Part shown: positions 40,512 through 49,592 of the stretch, one piece after another
Numbering within the stretch: the stretch's first letter is position 1
Layout: each line of letters opens with the position of its first letter
Assembly (NCBI RefSeq): GCF_041395345.1
Contig: NZ_JAWLAR010000009.1
Span: 62,001-126,000, forward strand
Direction of reading: 5' to 3'
Length of the DNA: 64,000 nucleotides
DNA from: Dokdonella sp041395345
Lineage (GTDB): Bacteria; Pseudomonadota; Gammaproteobacteria; Xanthomonadales; Rhodanobacteraceae
The notes under the pieces: model-generated
The model's input: the letters and a program-made list of their open reading frames with translations, nothing else
Databases searched by the model: none
What the model was told of the DNA's origin: nothing
Made by a program: the position numbers and the translations under genes

Positions 40512-41576
40512 GTGATATTCGGCTTTCCACGAAGCTATCCAGCCGACCCGGTCGAGTTGGCATTGCCGGATGTTGCCGCGGCGCGATCGCTGATGGGCGC
40601 GAAGCTGCAGCCGCTGGAAAAGGCCCTGGCCGAGCGTCATGCGCAACTGGCCCCCCTGCTGTCGACCGAACTCGATGGGGAAATCCTGCTTCAACGCTGT
40701 GCTGATGTCATCCGTATCGGCTATGCGCGGCTGGCCCGCCGCCACGGCACGCTGAGTGACGAATATCACGCCTACCACAACGAGGAACACATTCTCGACA
40801 TCCTCGGTGGGCGAATCAGTCGGCTGATTGCGGCCAGCGGTGTATTCGCCCTGGGACTCAGAGACTGGTGCGTTCTCAACATGTTCGCCGCTTGTCACGA
40901 CTTGCGCCAGCGCGAGGAACCAGTCTACGAAGCGGGCGTGGGTGCCAACGAAAGAGCCAGTATCGAAGAGACCTTTCGATTGCTCGATGCCTGCGGGTTT
41001 TCCCCGCAAGATGACGCGGACCTCTATCTCGCGCTCGATCTGACCATCTCGGGCAGCACGTTCGATGCACGTCCGCCGCCGGGTGGCGCGGCATTCAATG
41101 CGGCAGAACTGGTTCAATCCGGGGGCGCACTGGCGGCCAAACTGACTCAGAAGCTGGACAAGCACCGGCCAGGCTGGCAGGGCGACGAGCGGCTGGTGCA
41201 TGCTCACAAGCTGGCTCTGATCGCCGCGGATCTGGACACCGCCAACGTCGCCGAATCGTTCGACCGTTTCGCCGCAAGCGCCGAAAACCTCTGCCTCGAA
41301 CGGGAAATGCTGTGCCGCCGCGATCTGGATGACGGAGAAAGTGCCCAGCCGGTACTCGGCTTCCTCACCGATGGCCAGGATCGCTTCTTTTTCGACCTGC
41401 ACCGGTTCAGCTCCGAACTGGGTCGGCAGGCGTTCGGGCCCGCCAAGGAGCAAAATGCGGCGCGACTGAAATCCCTCAGTCTGGGCTTGCGGGCGCGCAT
41501 CGCCATGCGCGGAAAACCCGAAAGTGGCCGCCAGGTCCTGAATGCCTACGGTGAAACGGTGGCAGGCCTGATTTGA
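40512..41576 (+). CDS. Unassigned HD-domain-like metal-dependent protein
   Basis: 354-residue soluble protein I cannot place in a named family. A set of putative metal ligands in the right order for an HD/PDEase-type phosphohydrolase is visible: YHNEEH (His89, His93), ACHD (His129, Asp130), and AADLD (Asp240, Asp242). The regions between are helical in character, with no signal peptide or membrane segment. The C-terminal 70 residues (DGQDRFFFDLHRFSSELGRQAF onward in parts) have no assignment. Start is GTG at 40512 by reading frame; ATG at residue 28 is an alternative. It stands alone between radC and argS. Likely substrate, if any, unknown. Confidence 0.7.
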   Translation: MIFGFPRSYPADPVELALPDVAAARSLMGAKLQPLEKALAERHAQLAPLLSTELDGEILLQRCADVIRIGYARLARRHGTLSDEYHAYHNEEHILDILGGRISRLIAASGVFALGLRDWCVLNMFAACHDLRQREEPVYEAGVGANERASIEETFRLLDACGFSPQDDADLYLALDLTISGSTFDARPPPGGAAFNAAELVQSGGALAAKLTQKLDKHRPGWQGDERLVHAHKLALIAADLDTANVAESFDRFAASAENLCLEREMLCRRDLDDGESAQPVLGFLTDGQDRFFFDLHRFSSELGRQAFGPAKEQNAARLKSLSLGLRARIAMRGKPESGRQVLNAYGETVAGLI

Positions 41577-42157
41577 GGCCCAATGACGCTGCCTGGCTGC
41601 AACGGGCGCAAACTATACACATCCGCGCTGAACGGCCTCCGTTTTGGGACAGGCGCCTGCTAAAGCCAGCCTCATCCACACTTTTTTCTTAAAAATCAAT
41701 AAGCTGAGGACATCTCTCCTTCCTCCAGCAAAAATCGGACCTGATTTGCCGACAAGCTCGTCGCTGCACGGCAGCATGTTCCCCACAGAGTTATCCACAG
41801 CCGGTGCAAATGCCGGATTGGGCTTTCCCGACAAGCGCTTGGAGCACATTCCTGCTTTTTTGCAGACACAACGAGCGCCAACCTGCGGTCGCGACAGCAG
41901 TCCCGATTTGTACCTGGACGATCAGGCAGGCGTCCCCTGCCCGGGCTCCGATCAGCCCTGGCAGAAGCCTGGGAGTTGATGCGGCTCCGGGGTCGATCCG
42001 GGGACCGTTCGCGCTGCCTTCGCAGGATTTCCCGGGCGGCCCGGGCGGGTTGCCTCGACTCGAACCCGACCCCTCCTGGAGACACCCGCGCACCCGGGTT
42101 TCGGGAATCCCTGCCAGCCCTCTACAATAGCCGGCCCGCTTCCTCAAGAATCACGCC
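41577..42157. other. Non-coding 581-base region with DnaA-box-like sites, before argS
   Basis: No frame looks like a gene. It holds an A/T-rich stretch (41679-41704, CTTTTTTCTTAAAAATCAAT core) and, 90 bases on, a perfect DnaA box TTATCCACA (41791-41799) with a degenerate copy TTCCCCACA at 41779-41787. The remainder up to argS is G/C-rich without clear hairpins. The argS promoter should lie at its right end. Confidence 0.5.
41791..41799 (+). promoter_or_regulatory. Consensus DnaA box
   Basis: TTATCCACA, identical to the strong R1/R4-type DnaA-binding 9-mer. A single such site may occur by chance about once in 130 kb per strand at even base composition, less often at this G/C content. Confidence 0.4.
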
Positions 42158-43840
42158 GTGAAAGACGTCCTGCGCGAGCTGGTCCATGGAGCGCTCGCAA
42201 ATCTGCGTGCGCAGGAAATCCTGCCCCAAGGCCAGACACCCGCCTTCGTGGTGGAACGTACCCGCAATCGCGAGCACGGCGATTTCGCCTCCAACGTTGC
42301 CCTGACCCTGGCCAAGCTGGCCGGGCGCAAGCCACGAGAGATCGCCGAGGCCATCGTGGCCGCCATCGACGATCCGCGCGTGGCGCGCACGGAAATCGCC
42401 GGCCCGGGATTCATCAATTTCTTTCTCAGCCCGGCTGCGGTGCACGCCGAGATCGTGCGCATCCTCGATCTGGGCGATGCCTATGGTCGCAACAACTCGG
42501 GCAACGGCCGCAAGCTGCAGATCGAGTTCGTGTCGGCGAATCCGACCGGGCCGCTGCATGTGGGCCATGGCCGCGGTGCGGCGGTCGGTGACAGCCTGGC
42601 CCGCGTCATGACCGCGAATGGCTGGGCCGTAAGCCGTGAGTTCTACTACAACGATGCCGGTGCGCAGATCGAAAACCTGGCGCTGTCCGTGCAGTCGCGC
42701 TGCAAGGGCATCGAACCCGATCACGCGGACTGGCCGACAGATGGCTACCGCGGCGATTACATCAAGGACGTTGCGCGTGACTATCTGGCCGGTGAAACCG
42801 TGCATGCAGACGGCCAGGACGTCACGGCTGCCGCAGACGTGGACAATCTCGATGCCATACGCCGGTTTTCGGTTGCGTGGCTGCGTCGCGAGCAAGACCT
42901 CGACATGCGCGCCTTTGGCGTCGAGTTCGATGTGTATTTCCTCGAATCCTCCCTGTACAGCGAGGGTCGGGTGGAGAAGACGGTCCGGGAGCTGGTCTCG
43001 GCCGGACACACCTACGAAAAGGACGGAGCGCTCTGGCTGAAGACCACCGATTTCGGCGATGACAAGGATCGTGTCATGCGCAAGTCGGAGGGTGGATACA
43101 CCTACTTCGTGCCCGACGTTGCCTACCATGAAGACAAGTGGCAACGGGGCTTTGAACGTGTCATCAACGAGCAGGGTGCCGATCACCATTCCACCGTCAA
43201 CCGGGTTCGTGCCGGCTTGCAGGCACTCGACATAGGCATCCCGAAGGGCTGGCCGGAATACGTGCTGCACCAGATGGTGACCGTCATGCGCGGCAGCGAG
43301 GAAGTGAAACTGTCAAAGCGTGCCGGCAGCTATGTGACCTTGCGCGACCTCATCGATGAAGTCGGGTGCGACGCCACGCGCTACTTCCTGGTCGCGCGCA
43401 AGACCGATTCGCAACTGGTATTCGACATCGACCTGGCCCGCGCGCAGACCAACGACAACCCGGTCTATTACATCCAGTACGCCCACGCTCGCGTGTGCAG
43501 CGTGCATCGGCAGCTCGCGGAGCGCGGAATCGCCCTAGACAGGGCCGAAGGTCTGAACGCACTGGAGCGGCTGGACAGCGAGTACGAACGCTCGCTCATG
43601 AGCGAGCTCTCGCGCTATCCCGAAGTGCTCGAAGCGGCTGCAGCCAATCTTGATCCGCAGCTCGTCGCGCAATACCTGCGCGATCTGGCCGCAGCGTTCC
43701 ACGGCTATTACAACGCACACCAGTTCATCGTCGACGACGGGGTAATGCGCAATGCGCGCATTGCCCTCGCTGACGCGGCCCGTATCGTGCTCGCCAGCGG
43801 TCTCGACCTGCTCGGTGTATCTGCGCCGCAGAGCATGTGA
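42158..43840 (+). CDS. argS: Arginyl-tRNA synthetase
   Basis: 560-residue class I synthetase. Seen: N-terminal Add-1 domain (1-about 110), the SANPTGPLHVGHGRG motif (HIGH equivalent, about 125-139), the VKLSKRAGSYVTL segment replacing KMSKS as in most ArgRS, and a C-terminal DALR anticodon-binding domain (about 440-560). Start is GTG at 42158. Followed by a SPOR-domain gene, as is common in gammaproteobacteria. Confidence 0.97.
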   Translation: MKDVLRELVHGALANLRAQEILPQGQTPAFVVERTRNREHGDFASNVALTLAKLAGRKPREIAEAIVAAIDDPRVARTEIAGPGFINFFLSPAAVHAEIVRILDLGDAYGRNNSGNGRKLQIEFVSANPTGPLHVGHGRGAAVGDSLARVMTANGWAVSREFYYNDAGAQIENLALSVQSRCKGIEPDHADWPTDGYRGDYIKDVARDYLAGETVHADGQDVTAAADVDNLDAIRRFSVAWLRREQDLDMRAFGVEFDVYFLESSLYSEGRVEKTVRELVSAGHTYEKDGALWLKTTDFGDDKDRVMRKSEGGYTYFVPDVAYHEDKWQRGFERVINEQGADHHSTVNRVRAGLQALDIGIPKGWPEYVLHQMVTVMRGSEEVKLSKRAGSYVTLRDLIDEVGCDATRYFLVARKTDSQLVFDIDLARAQTNDNPVYYIQYAHARVCSVHRQLAERGIALDRAEGLNALERLDSEYERSLMSELSRYPEVLEAAAANLDPQLVAQYLRDLAAAFHGYYNAHQFIVDDGVMRNARIALADAARIVLASGLDLLGVSAPQSM

Positions 43841-43910
43841 TGATTCACCTGCCAGGCCGCCCCCTACGGCAGTCAAGGCTCGGCAGGCCCACAAACCCGG
43901 AGAACAGTTG

Positions 43911-44510
43911 ATGGCTTCACGATCACGCAAGCAGGCAACCCGCGGCAGCTCCCGACCGGCGGTACCCGCATGGATCTGGCTTGCCTTCGGCGTCGTCCTC
44001 GGGCTGGTCGTGGCCATGGTGTTTCTCGGCAGTGACTGGGCGCCCATGCTGCGCAAGAACGCCGGTCCGCAACCCAATCCGGAAGCTGTAGCTCCGCGCG
44101 AAAGCGAACCGCCGATCGTCGAGGCGAAGGACAAGCCACGCAAGAACTATGACTTCTACTCGGTGCTTCCAGAGATGGAAGTCGTCATTCCGGACTCGGA
44201 AATCTCGGCCAAGGCGCGCGCCGAAGCCGCGCAACCCGCAAGCGGCACCCCGCCTGCGGTGTCGGCGACGTCCCGCTACCTGCTCCAGGCCGGCTCCTAC
44301 CCTTCGGCCAAGGCCGCCGACGAGGTCAAGGCCAAGCTTGCCATCCTTGGCTTTGTGGCCCACGTCCAGCCGGTAACGATCAATGGCAAGACCTGGAACC
44401 GCGTGCGCCTGGGTCCCTTCGCCAGTGCCGGGCAACTGGAAACGACCAAGGCAGCGCTGGCCGACAATGGATTCAATGCGATTGCGTTGAAAGAGGAATC
44501 CGGCCAATAG
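43911..44510 (+). CDS. SPOR-domain membrane protein (FtsN-like)
   Basis: 199-residue inner-membrane protein: short basic N-terminus, one membrane segment (about 20-40), a Pro/Ala-rich periplasmic linker, and a C-terminal SPOR domain (about 122-198: YLLQAGSYPSAKAADEVKAK ... GKTWNRVRLGPF). SPOR domains bind denuded septal glycan. It follows argS as in Pseudomonas, where hslVU comes next, but hslVU is not here. Start at 43911 follows GGAGA. Confidence 0.9.
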   Translation: MASRSRKQATRGSSRPAVPAWIWLAFGVVLGLVVAMVFLGSDWAPMLRKNAGPQPNPEAVAPRESEPPIVEAKDKPRKNYDFYSVLPEMEVVIPDSEISAKARAEAAQPASGTPPAVSATSRYLLQAGSYPSAKAADEVKAKLAILGFVAHVQPVTINGKTWNRVRLGPFASAGQLETTKAALADNGFNAIALKEESGQ

Positions 44511-44574
44511 GTATCGGCAGACGGCCCGACTGACGCCAGGCCGCAGACCGTGACGGACTCAGGATGGCGTTGAT

Positions 44575-45519
44575 TCATTCCAGGGAACCGCCCTCGAATC
44601 CGTCGATGAACAACCAGTCGCCCGTACGATAGTTGGCGGCGAACAGGATCGCATTGAGCAGGATCTGGTAGTTGTTGCCTGGGCCCAATGCATTCGGCTC
44701 GTACTCGCCGGGCTGATAGACCACCACAACGCCCTGCCACGGCGCCTGACTGCGCGCATAGCCAAGCAAGTGCGCAGATCCACCCTCGCTGTAGTCGCTG
44801 CCGAAAAGTGCCTCGATGCCCGACGTGCCCGCACGCAGGGCCAGATTCGGGTAGCGCTCGTCCGGGGTGTTGTTGAAGGCCAGGTAGTCGCCCGTCGCCA
44901 CACCGATACCGGGGTCCGCGTAGGCAACCCGGCCGGGATAAAGCACGGCGTGGTGCGAGACAAAATGATATGAACTCAGCGCAATGACGTTCTGTCCTGT
45001 CGTCGTGTTCCACGGCACGGCACCCGTGGCCTGGGCGCCAAGCAGATCCTGCATGGATGCCTTTCCGGCCGTTTCATAGATGCCGTGGTGAAACGAGACC
45101 ACACCGCCACCGGCAATCAGGAATTGGCTGACCGCGGCCACGAAAGCCTCCTGCCTGACCTGGTCGTCCATGCCGTTGTCCGGCACGCGATGGGCAAAGT
45201 AGATCAGCACGTCATAGCCAGCGGGATCGGCTGGTGGCAATTGCAGCCGGCTGGTCGCCTGCTCGATTGCGTTGGTGGGAAGTTCCAGCAGGGACTCGGG
45301 CAAGGCGTCAATGTTCAGTGCCGGGGTATTGTCCATCGCCGCAGACAACTCGCCCGGCTGGGTCAGCTGCCCGGGTGGAAGAGCGTGTGGATTGACCTCG
45401 TCACTGACGATCAGGATACGCAACGGCGCATGCGCCGGCAGCGTTTGCGCCGACGCCGCACAGGCCAGCAGCCACCCGGACAGGACGGCAGGCAGCAACA
45501 AGTGTCGTGGCGCGTTCAT
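44575..45519 (-). CDS. Exported ThuA-like protein with DGFE tail
   Basis: 314-residue exported protein. Signal peptide MNAPRHLLLPAVLSGWLLAC with an Ala-rich cleavage area (AASAQ, about 21-25). The body has the ThuA / trehalose-utilisation glutamine-amidotransferase-like fold features: LRILIVSDEVNPH, YDVLIYFAHR, FLIAGGGVVSFHHGIYET and a late LLGYARSQAPWQGVVVVYQPGEY. ThuA proteins are linked to sugar metabolism but their chemistry is poorly known. The C-terminus carries DWLFIDGFE (coding 44593-44619) then five residues. The same signature ends two other exported proteins in this window. Convergent with the SPOR gene. Confidence 0.78.
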   Translation of the reverse strand: MNAPRHLLLPAVLSGWLLACAASAQTLPAHAPLRILIVSDEVNPHALPPGQLTQPGELSAAMDNTPALNIDALPESLLELPTNAIEQATSRLQLPPADPAGYDVLIYFAHRVPDNGMDDQVRQEAFVAAVSQFLIAGGGVVSFHHGIYETAGKASMQDLLGAQATGAVPWNTTTGQNVIALSSYHFVSHHAVLYPGRVAYADPGIGVATGDYLAFNNTPDERYPNLALRAGTSGIEALFGSDYSEGGSAHLLGYARSQAPWQGVVVVYQPGEYEPNALGPGNNYQILLNAILFAANYRTGDWLFIDGFEGGSLE

Positions 45520-45760
45520 CGTGCAGCTACTCCCGATTCTGCCCGAGAACGACCCTGCCTCAGGCGGAGCGTGGCGCTAGCCATGGACTTTACCGGCAAT
45601 CGAGCCCGAAAAAAGCGACGCGGATCGTGCCCTCGGGCGCCGAAAGGTGCTTGAAGCCGCTTGACGTCGGTACCGGGCAAGCATGCCCCCATGGCTGCGT
45701 CTGGCTGCAGTTCAACTGCGAAGTCCTATGATGGGAGCATCCGTTCAAGACGAGTTCGCC

Positions 45761-46777
45761 ATGCCTGACGCTTTGAATTTCGATATGGCTGCCGTAGGCC
45801 AGCGCCTGCTCGATGAAGCCTATCGGCTGATCGCAGCCCTGCCTCTGTTGTTGCTGGCCCTGCTGATTGTGTGGCTTGCCTGGCATGCAGGAATCTGGGT
45901 GTCTCGGCGCGCATGGGTGGCTCGCGCTGCAAGATCGAACCCGTTCCTGCAGGAACTCACGCGAACGACCATACGCTGGATCGTGCTCGGCCTGGGCGTT
46001 CTGGTCGCGCTGGAGATCATGCAGGCAACCGCCCTCGTCGGAGCCGTGCTCGGCACCGCTGGCGTACTCGGTGTCGTGCTCGGATTCGCCTTCAAGAGCA
46101 TCCTCGAGAACTATCTGGCAGGCATACTCATGAGCATCCGCCAGCCTTTTTCGCCGCGCGACCATGTCGTCATTGATGGCAATGAAGGCATCGTCGTTTC
46201 GTTGAATTCGCGCGCGACCATCCTGATGACGCTGGACGGCAATCATCTGCGCCTGCCGAACGCGCTCGTGTTTGGCAGCGTGACCCTCAACTACACGCGG
46301 AATCCGAGTCGGCGATTCGACTTCGAGATCGGCGTTGGCGTCAATGAAGATCTGATCCGAGCGCAGGAACTGGGTATTCAGGAGCTGGGTCAAATCGATG
46401 GCGTCATGGACAAGCCGCCACCGCGAGCCATGATCACGGCCCTGGGGGATTCCAATGTCCAGGTGCGATTCCACGGCTGGGTCGACCAGCGCGAACATGA
46501 GTTCCTGCAAGTGCGCAGCGAAGCCATCCGACGCGTCAAGCTCATCCTCGAGGAGGCCGGCATGGACATGCCCGAACCGATCTATCGGGTACAGCTTCGC
46601 GAAGTGGGAAAATCCGTTGCGGACAGCGCGCCTCTGCGCGATCCGTCGCCAGCCACGACGCACGACTCGACGCCAGTGGATACCCGGGTCCACTTGGACG
46701 TCGCGGATCAGATCGAGAGCGAACAGCACGTACACAAAGGGAGCGACCTGCTCGACCCTGACGCACCGCGCGAGTGA
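45761..46777 (+). CDS. mscS: Small-conductance mechanosensitive channel (MscS family)
   Basis: 338-residue inner-membrane channel. Three membrane segments: about 22-45, 63-83, and the pore helix region ALVGAVLGTAGVLGVVLGFAFKS with the Gly/Ala packing pattern of MscS TM3, followed by the beta domain (FSPRDHVVIDGNEGIV) and the carboxy-terminal alpha/beta cage. A 60-residue acidic tail is extra. It opens under membrane tension to release solutes. The ATG at 45761 is preferred; ATG codons at 45728 and 45731 are in frame, but overlap a TATGAT that may be the -10 (45727-45732). Confidence 0.9.
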   Translation: MPDALNFDMAAVGQRLLDEAYRLIAALPLLLLALLIVWLAWHAGIWVSRRAWVARAARSNPFLQELTRTTIRWIVLGLGVLVALEIMQATALVGAVLGTAGVLGVVLGFAFKSILENYLAGILMSIRQPFSPRDHVVIDGNEGIVVSLNSRATILMTLDGNHLRLPNALVFGSVTLNYTRNPSRRFDFEIGVGVNEDLIRAQELGIQELGQIDGVMDKPPPRAMITALGDSNVQVRFHGWVDQREHEFLQVRSEAIRRVKLILEEAGMDMPEPIYRVQLREVGKSVADSAPLRDPSPATTHDSTPVDTRVHLDVADQIESEQHVHKGSDLLDPDAPRE

Positions 46778-46861
46778 ATCCTGCACGAATCCTTCATTGG
46801 GGCGAACTGCCGCAAGGTCGAACCGCTCACCCTCAGGGTCCAGGCGAGGGCGCAGCGTCGT

Positions 46862-47950
46862 TCACCCGCCATCAGGGTCCGGAACATCACTGCCATCGAC
46901 CTTGCCCTGGTCGATCTTTCTCCGCGACTCTGCTTCGTCCGAGTCATCGCGGCTCAGGGAGTTCGTTCCGGACTTCGAATTGGCCGGCTCATATTGAAGC
47001 TCGCTGAGCAGAGCGAAGTGATCCGAGCCGAAGGGTTCCAGCCGCTCAAGGTGGCACAGTGAAAACTGCGGACCATGAAACAGATGATCGAGCGGCCAGC
47101 GCAAGAACCAGTGCGCTGCATGGAAGGTGTTGAACATGCCCCGACCGATTCGCGGGTCGAGCATGCCACTGATCTTGCGAAACAGCCGAGTGGTCCTTGA
47201 CCACGCAACATCGTTCAGATCGCCAGCAACGATGGTGGGCACCCCTTCCCGGTCATGATTGCGCGCAATCACCAGCAATTCGGCATCGCGCTCGGTCGTA
47301 TCGGTCGATTCGTTGGGGCTCGGCGGCGCGGGATGGACAAAGCGAACGCGAATGCAGTCGCCCGAACGCAGTCTGACTGCTGCATGCATCGAAGGTACCT
47401 CCTTGTTCACCAGATACTCGATACGCGTCTGTTCCAACGGAAGCCTGGAGTAGACATGCATGCCGTAAAGATTTTCGAGCGGGCATTTCATGGTGTACGG
47501 GTAGTCTGATTCGAGCACATCCAGCCGGGATTGCCACCAGCTGTTTGACTCGAGCGTCAGCACGATGTCGGGAGAATGCTTGTCGACCAGTCCTAGAAAT
47601 CTGTCCGCTTGCCTGTTGGTCCCGAGAACGTTCGCACTCAACAGACGTATTCGGCGACTGCCGTCGACGTGCGTTGCGCTGTGGACCTCCGTGCCATGCA
47701 GGGGCGAGTAAGGTGCGATCCACCAAAGCTGCCACAGCAAACAGGCTGTCGCGATCGAACAGAACAGCCAGGCCTCGGCTTTGGAGAAATCAAGAATAAT
47801 CCCTTCGAGCGCCAGCATGCCCACGGCGAGGGCGCAAAGCTGAAGTCGCGGAAATTCGAGCGCGCGAATCCACCAGCGTTCGCTGCGCAGCAGCGGCAGC
47901 AAGGTCATGGCCAGGAGCGCCATTGAGAGTGCCGCAAGCAGGATCACCAT
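46862..47950 (-). CDS. Membrane-anchored endonuclease/exonuclease/phosphatase family protein
   Basis: 362-residue protein. N-terminal membrane segments (about 2-20, 38-55 and 60-80) precede an EEP-family domain (about 100-325): LLSANVLGTN, LTLESNSWWQSRLD, VAGDLNDVAWS and GSDHFALLSEL carry the expected metal and catalytic Asn, Glu, Asp-x-Asn, and Asp-His residues. The domain should face the periplasm. Known EEP members are nucleases or phosphodiesterases; the substrate here cannot be told. A charged 40-residue tail follows. Convergent with mscS. Confidence 0.85.
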   Translation of the reverse strand: MVILLAALSMALLAMTLLPLLRSERWWIRALEFPRLQLCALAVGMLALEGIILDFSKAEAWLFCSIATACLLWQLWWIAPYSPLHGTEVHSATHVDGSRRIRLLSANVLGTNRQADRFLGLVDKHSPDIVLTLESNSWWQSRLDVLESDYPYTMKCPLENLYGMHVYSRLPLEQTRIEYLVNKEVPSMHAAVRLRSGDCIRVRFVHPAPPSPNESTDTTERDAELLVIARNHDREGVPTIVAGDLNDVAWSRTTRLFRKISGMLDPRIGRGMFNTFHAAHWFLRWPLDHLFHGPQFSLCHLERLEPFGSDHFALLSELQYEPANSKSGTNSLSRDDSDEAESRRKIDQGKVDGSDVPDPDGG

Positions 47951-48129
47951 GCCGATCCTCCGCTATGAGAGAGCACCTGCGCAGACGTGTTGCGCAGACC
48001 AATCCGGGTGCGGCCTTCCACGTGGACGGCCGCGCCTTCGAAGGCCGCCTCAAGCCCTTGTCATCTGGCTTGAAGCAGGGCCCGTGGAAAGGATCCGACC
48101 CCGGATCGCTTGCGCCGGGTGGCGAGGCC

Positions 48130-49443
48130 TCAGTCGTCGAATCCGTCCAGGTAGATGAAGTCGGAAACGATCTTGCGCACGCTGCCGTTGGCCTGGGCGA
48201 TATACATGTTGCCGACTTCGTCTTCGCCATAGCCATAGGTCGAACCGACGCTGAGCGTGGTGTTGTTCAGGCCGGGTGACCAGCTGGTTCCTGGCGCTCC
48301 CGCTGTCGCATACCAGAGGACGCCGCTGCAAGCATCACCGAAGAAGTAGGTTCCATCCAGGCTCGAGGAAGGTCCGCGATAGACAAAGCCACCGGTGACC
48401 GAGCAGCCTGAACTGTGCGAATACTCCAAGACAGGCGCCACCGTGCCCGTATCCGCAGGGCAGGTGGTGCCGGACCCTGCCGCGTCAAAGAAATGACGCC
48501 CTTCGCAACGGCTCCAGCCGTGATCGCTGCCGCCTACACCTGCAGCCTGGACCGTGATTTCCTCATAGGTGTTCTGGCCTACATCGCCGATCACCAGATT
48601 GTCATTGGCGCGGTCGAAGCTGAAGCGCCAGGGATTGCGGAATCCGTGCAGGTAGATCTCGTCGCAAGTGCTGCTCGTGCCGACATGGGGATTGCTGGCC
48701 GGAATCGAGTACTCGGCCGGGCTGATCCCGTTTGATCCACACATGTCGGCGGTCGCGGCCCCGCCACGATTGTCGACGTCGATGCGCAGGATCTTGCCGA
48801 GCATGAAGTACTGGGTGCCGCTCGGGTTCGTGCCACAGGAATTCTGGTTGCTGTCGGCCGGCTTCTTCCAGAGGCACTCGGCAAAACCGTGCGGATTGTT
48901 TTGCGGGCCGCCATCACCTGATGAAATGTACAGGTAGCCATCCGGACCGAAGTGGATGTCACCGCCATTGTGGTTGCCGGCCAGGTCAGGAATGCGCAAG
49001 ACGATGGTACCGGAGGCATCGGCGACATCGGAATCCAGTGTCGGCACGGTGTGGCGTGCTATGGCCTGATCAGGCGTTGAACCGAGGCGCGGATCTCCGC
49101 TCGGACGCGTATAAAAGACATAGAACTCGTTGTTGTGCGGCAGGCCGACCTTGCCGAAGTTCGGATGGAAAGCCAGGCCGAGCAGGCCGCTTTCACTCGA
49201 AGTCGTGACCGATTTCGTCAGGAACGGCGTTGCCAGGGCCACCCCGTTCTTGACCACCTTGATCTGGCCGCCTTTCTGCACGATGAAGATTCGACCGCTG
49301 CCGTCGTGCGGGGCGCGTACGGCAACGGGCTCCGAATAGCTGCCCGGCACGTTCTCGAGGGACAGACCGGGAATGGCCTGCGCCGCAACGGAACCGGCAG
49401 AGAGGGCCAGCGTGATTCCAGCGACTAGGCGAAAAACGAACAT
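48130..49443 (-). CDS. Exported PQQ-type sugar dehydrogenase (glucose/sorbosone dehydrogenase family) with DGFD tail
   Basis: 437-residue exported protein: signal peptide (MFVFRLVAGITLALSAGSVAAQ), then a six-bladed beta-propeller of the GSDH family (about 35-410). Seen: RIFIVQKGGQIKVVKNG, SGLLGLAFHPNF, LAGNHNGGDIHFGPDGYLYISSGDGG (split in the family signature), GFRNPWRFSFD and YRGPS. It likely oxidises a sugar in the periplasm with PQQ, although the exact residues were not modelled. It ends DFIYLDGFD plus one Asp (coding 48136-48162), matching the tail of the ThuA-like protein. GGAG ribosome site upstream. Confidence 0.88.
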   Translation of the reverse strand: MFVFRLVAGITLALSAGSVAAQAIPGLSLENVPGSYSEPVAVRAPHDGSGRIFIVQKGGQIKVVKNGVALATPFLTKSVTTSSESGLLGLAFHPNFGKVGLPHNNEFYVFYTRPSGDPRLGSTPDQAIARHTVPTLDSDVADASGTIVLRIPDLAGNHNGGDIHFGPDGYLYISSGDGGPQNNPHGFAECLWKKPADSNQNSCGTNPSGTQYFMLGKILRIDVDNRGGAATADMCGSNGISPAEYSIPASNPHVGTSSTCDEIYLHGFRNPWRFSFDRANDNLVIGDVGQNTYEEITVQAAGVGGSDHGWSRCEGRHFFDAAGSGTTCPADTGTVAPVLEYSHSSGCSVTGGFVYRGPSSSLDGTYFFGDACSGVLWYATAGAPGTSWSPGLNNTTLSVGSTYGYGEDEVGNMYIAQANGSVRKIVSDFIYLDGFDD

Positions 49444-49592
49444 GTTCGAGACTCCAGTTTGCGTTGCGTGAAGTGTTGCGTGGCCGGCATGCCGATGCCA
49501 GCACGAGGACGTGAACTTGTGACAGGATTGCCAGATGCAGGGGTCGTGGATGACCCGCTGCCAAGCGTAGCTGCGCTATCGTTAACCGCGCG

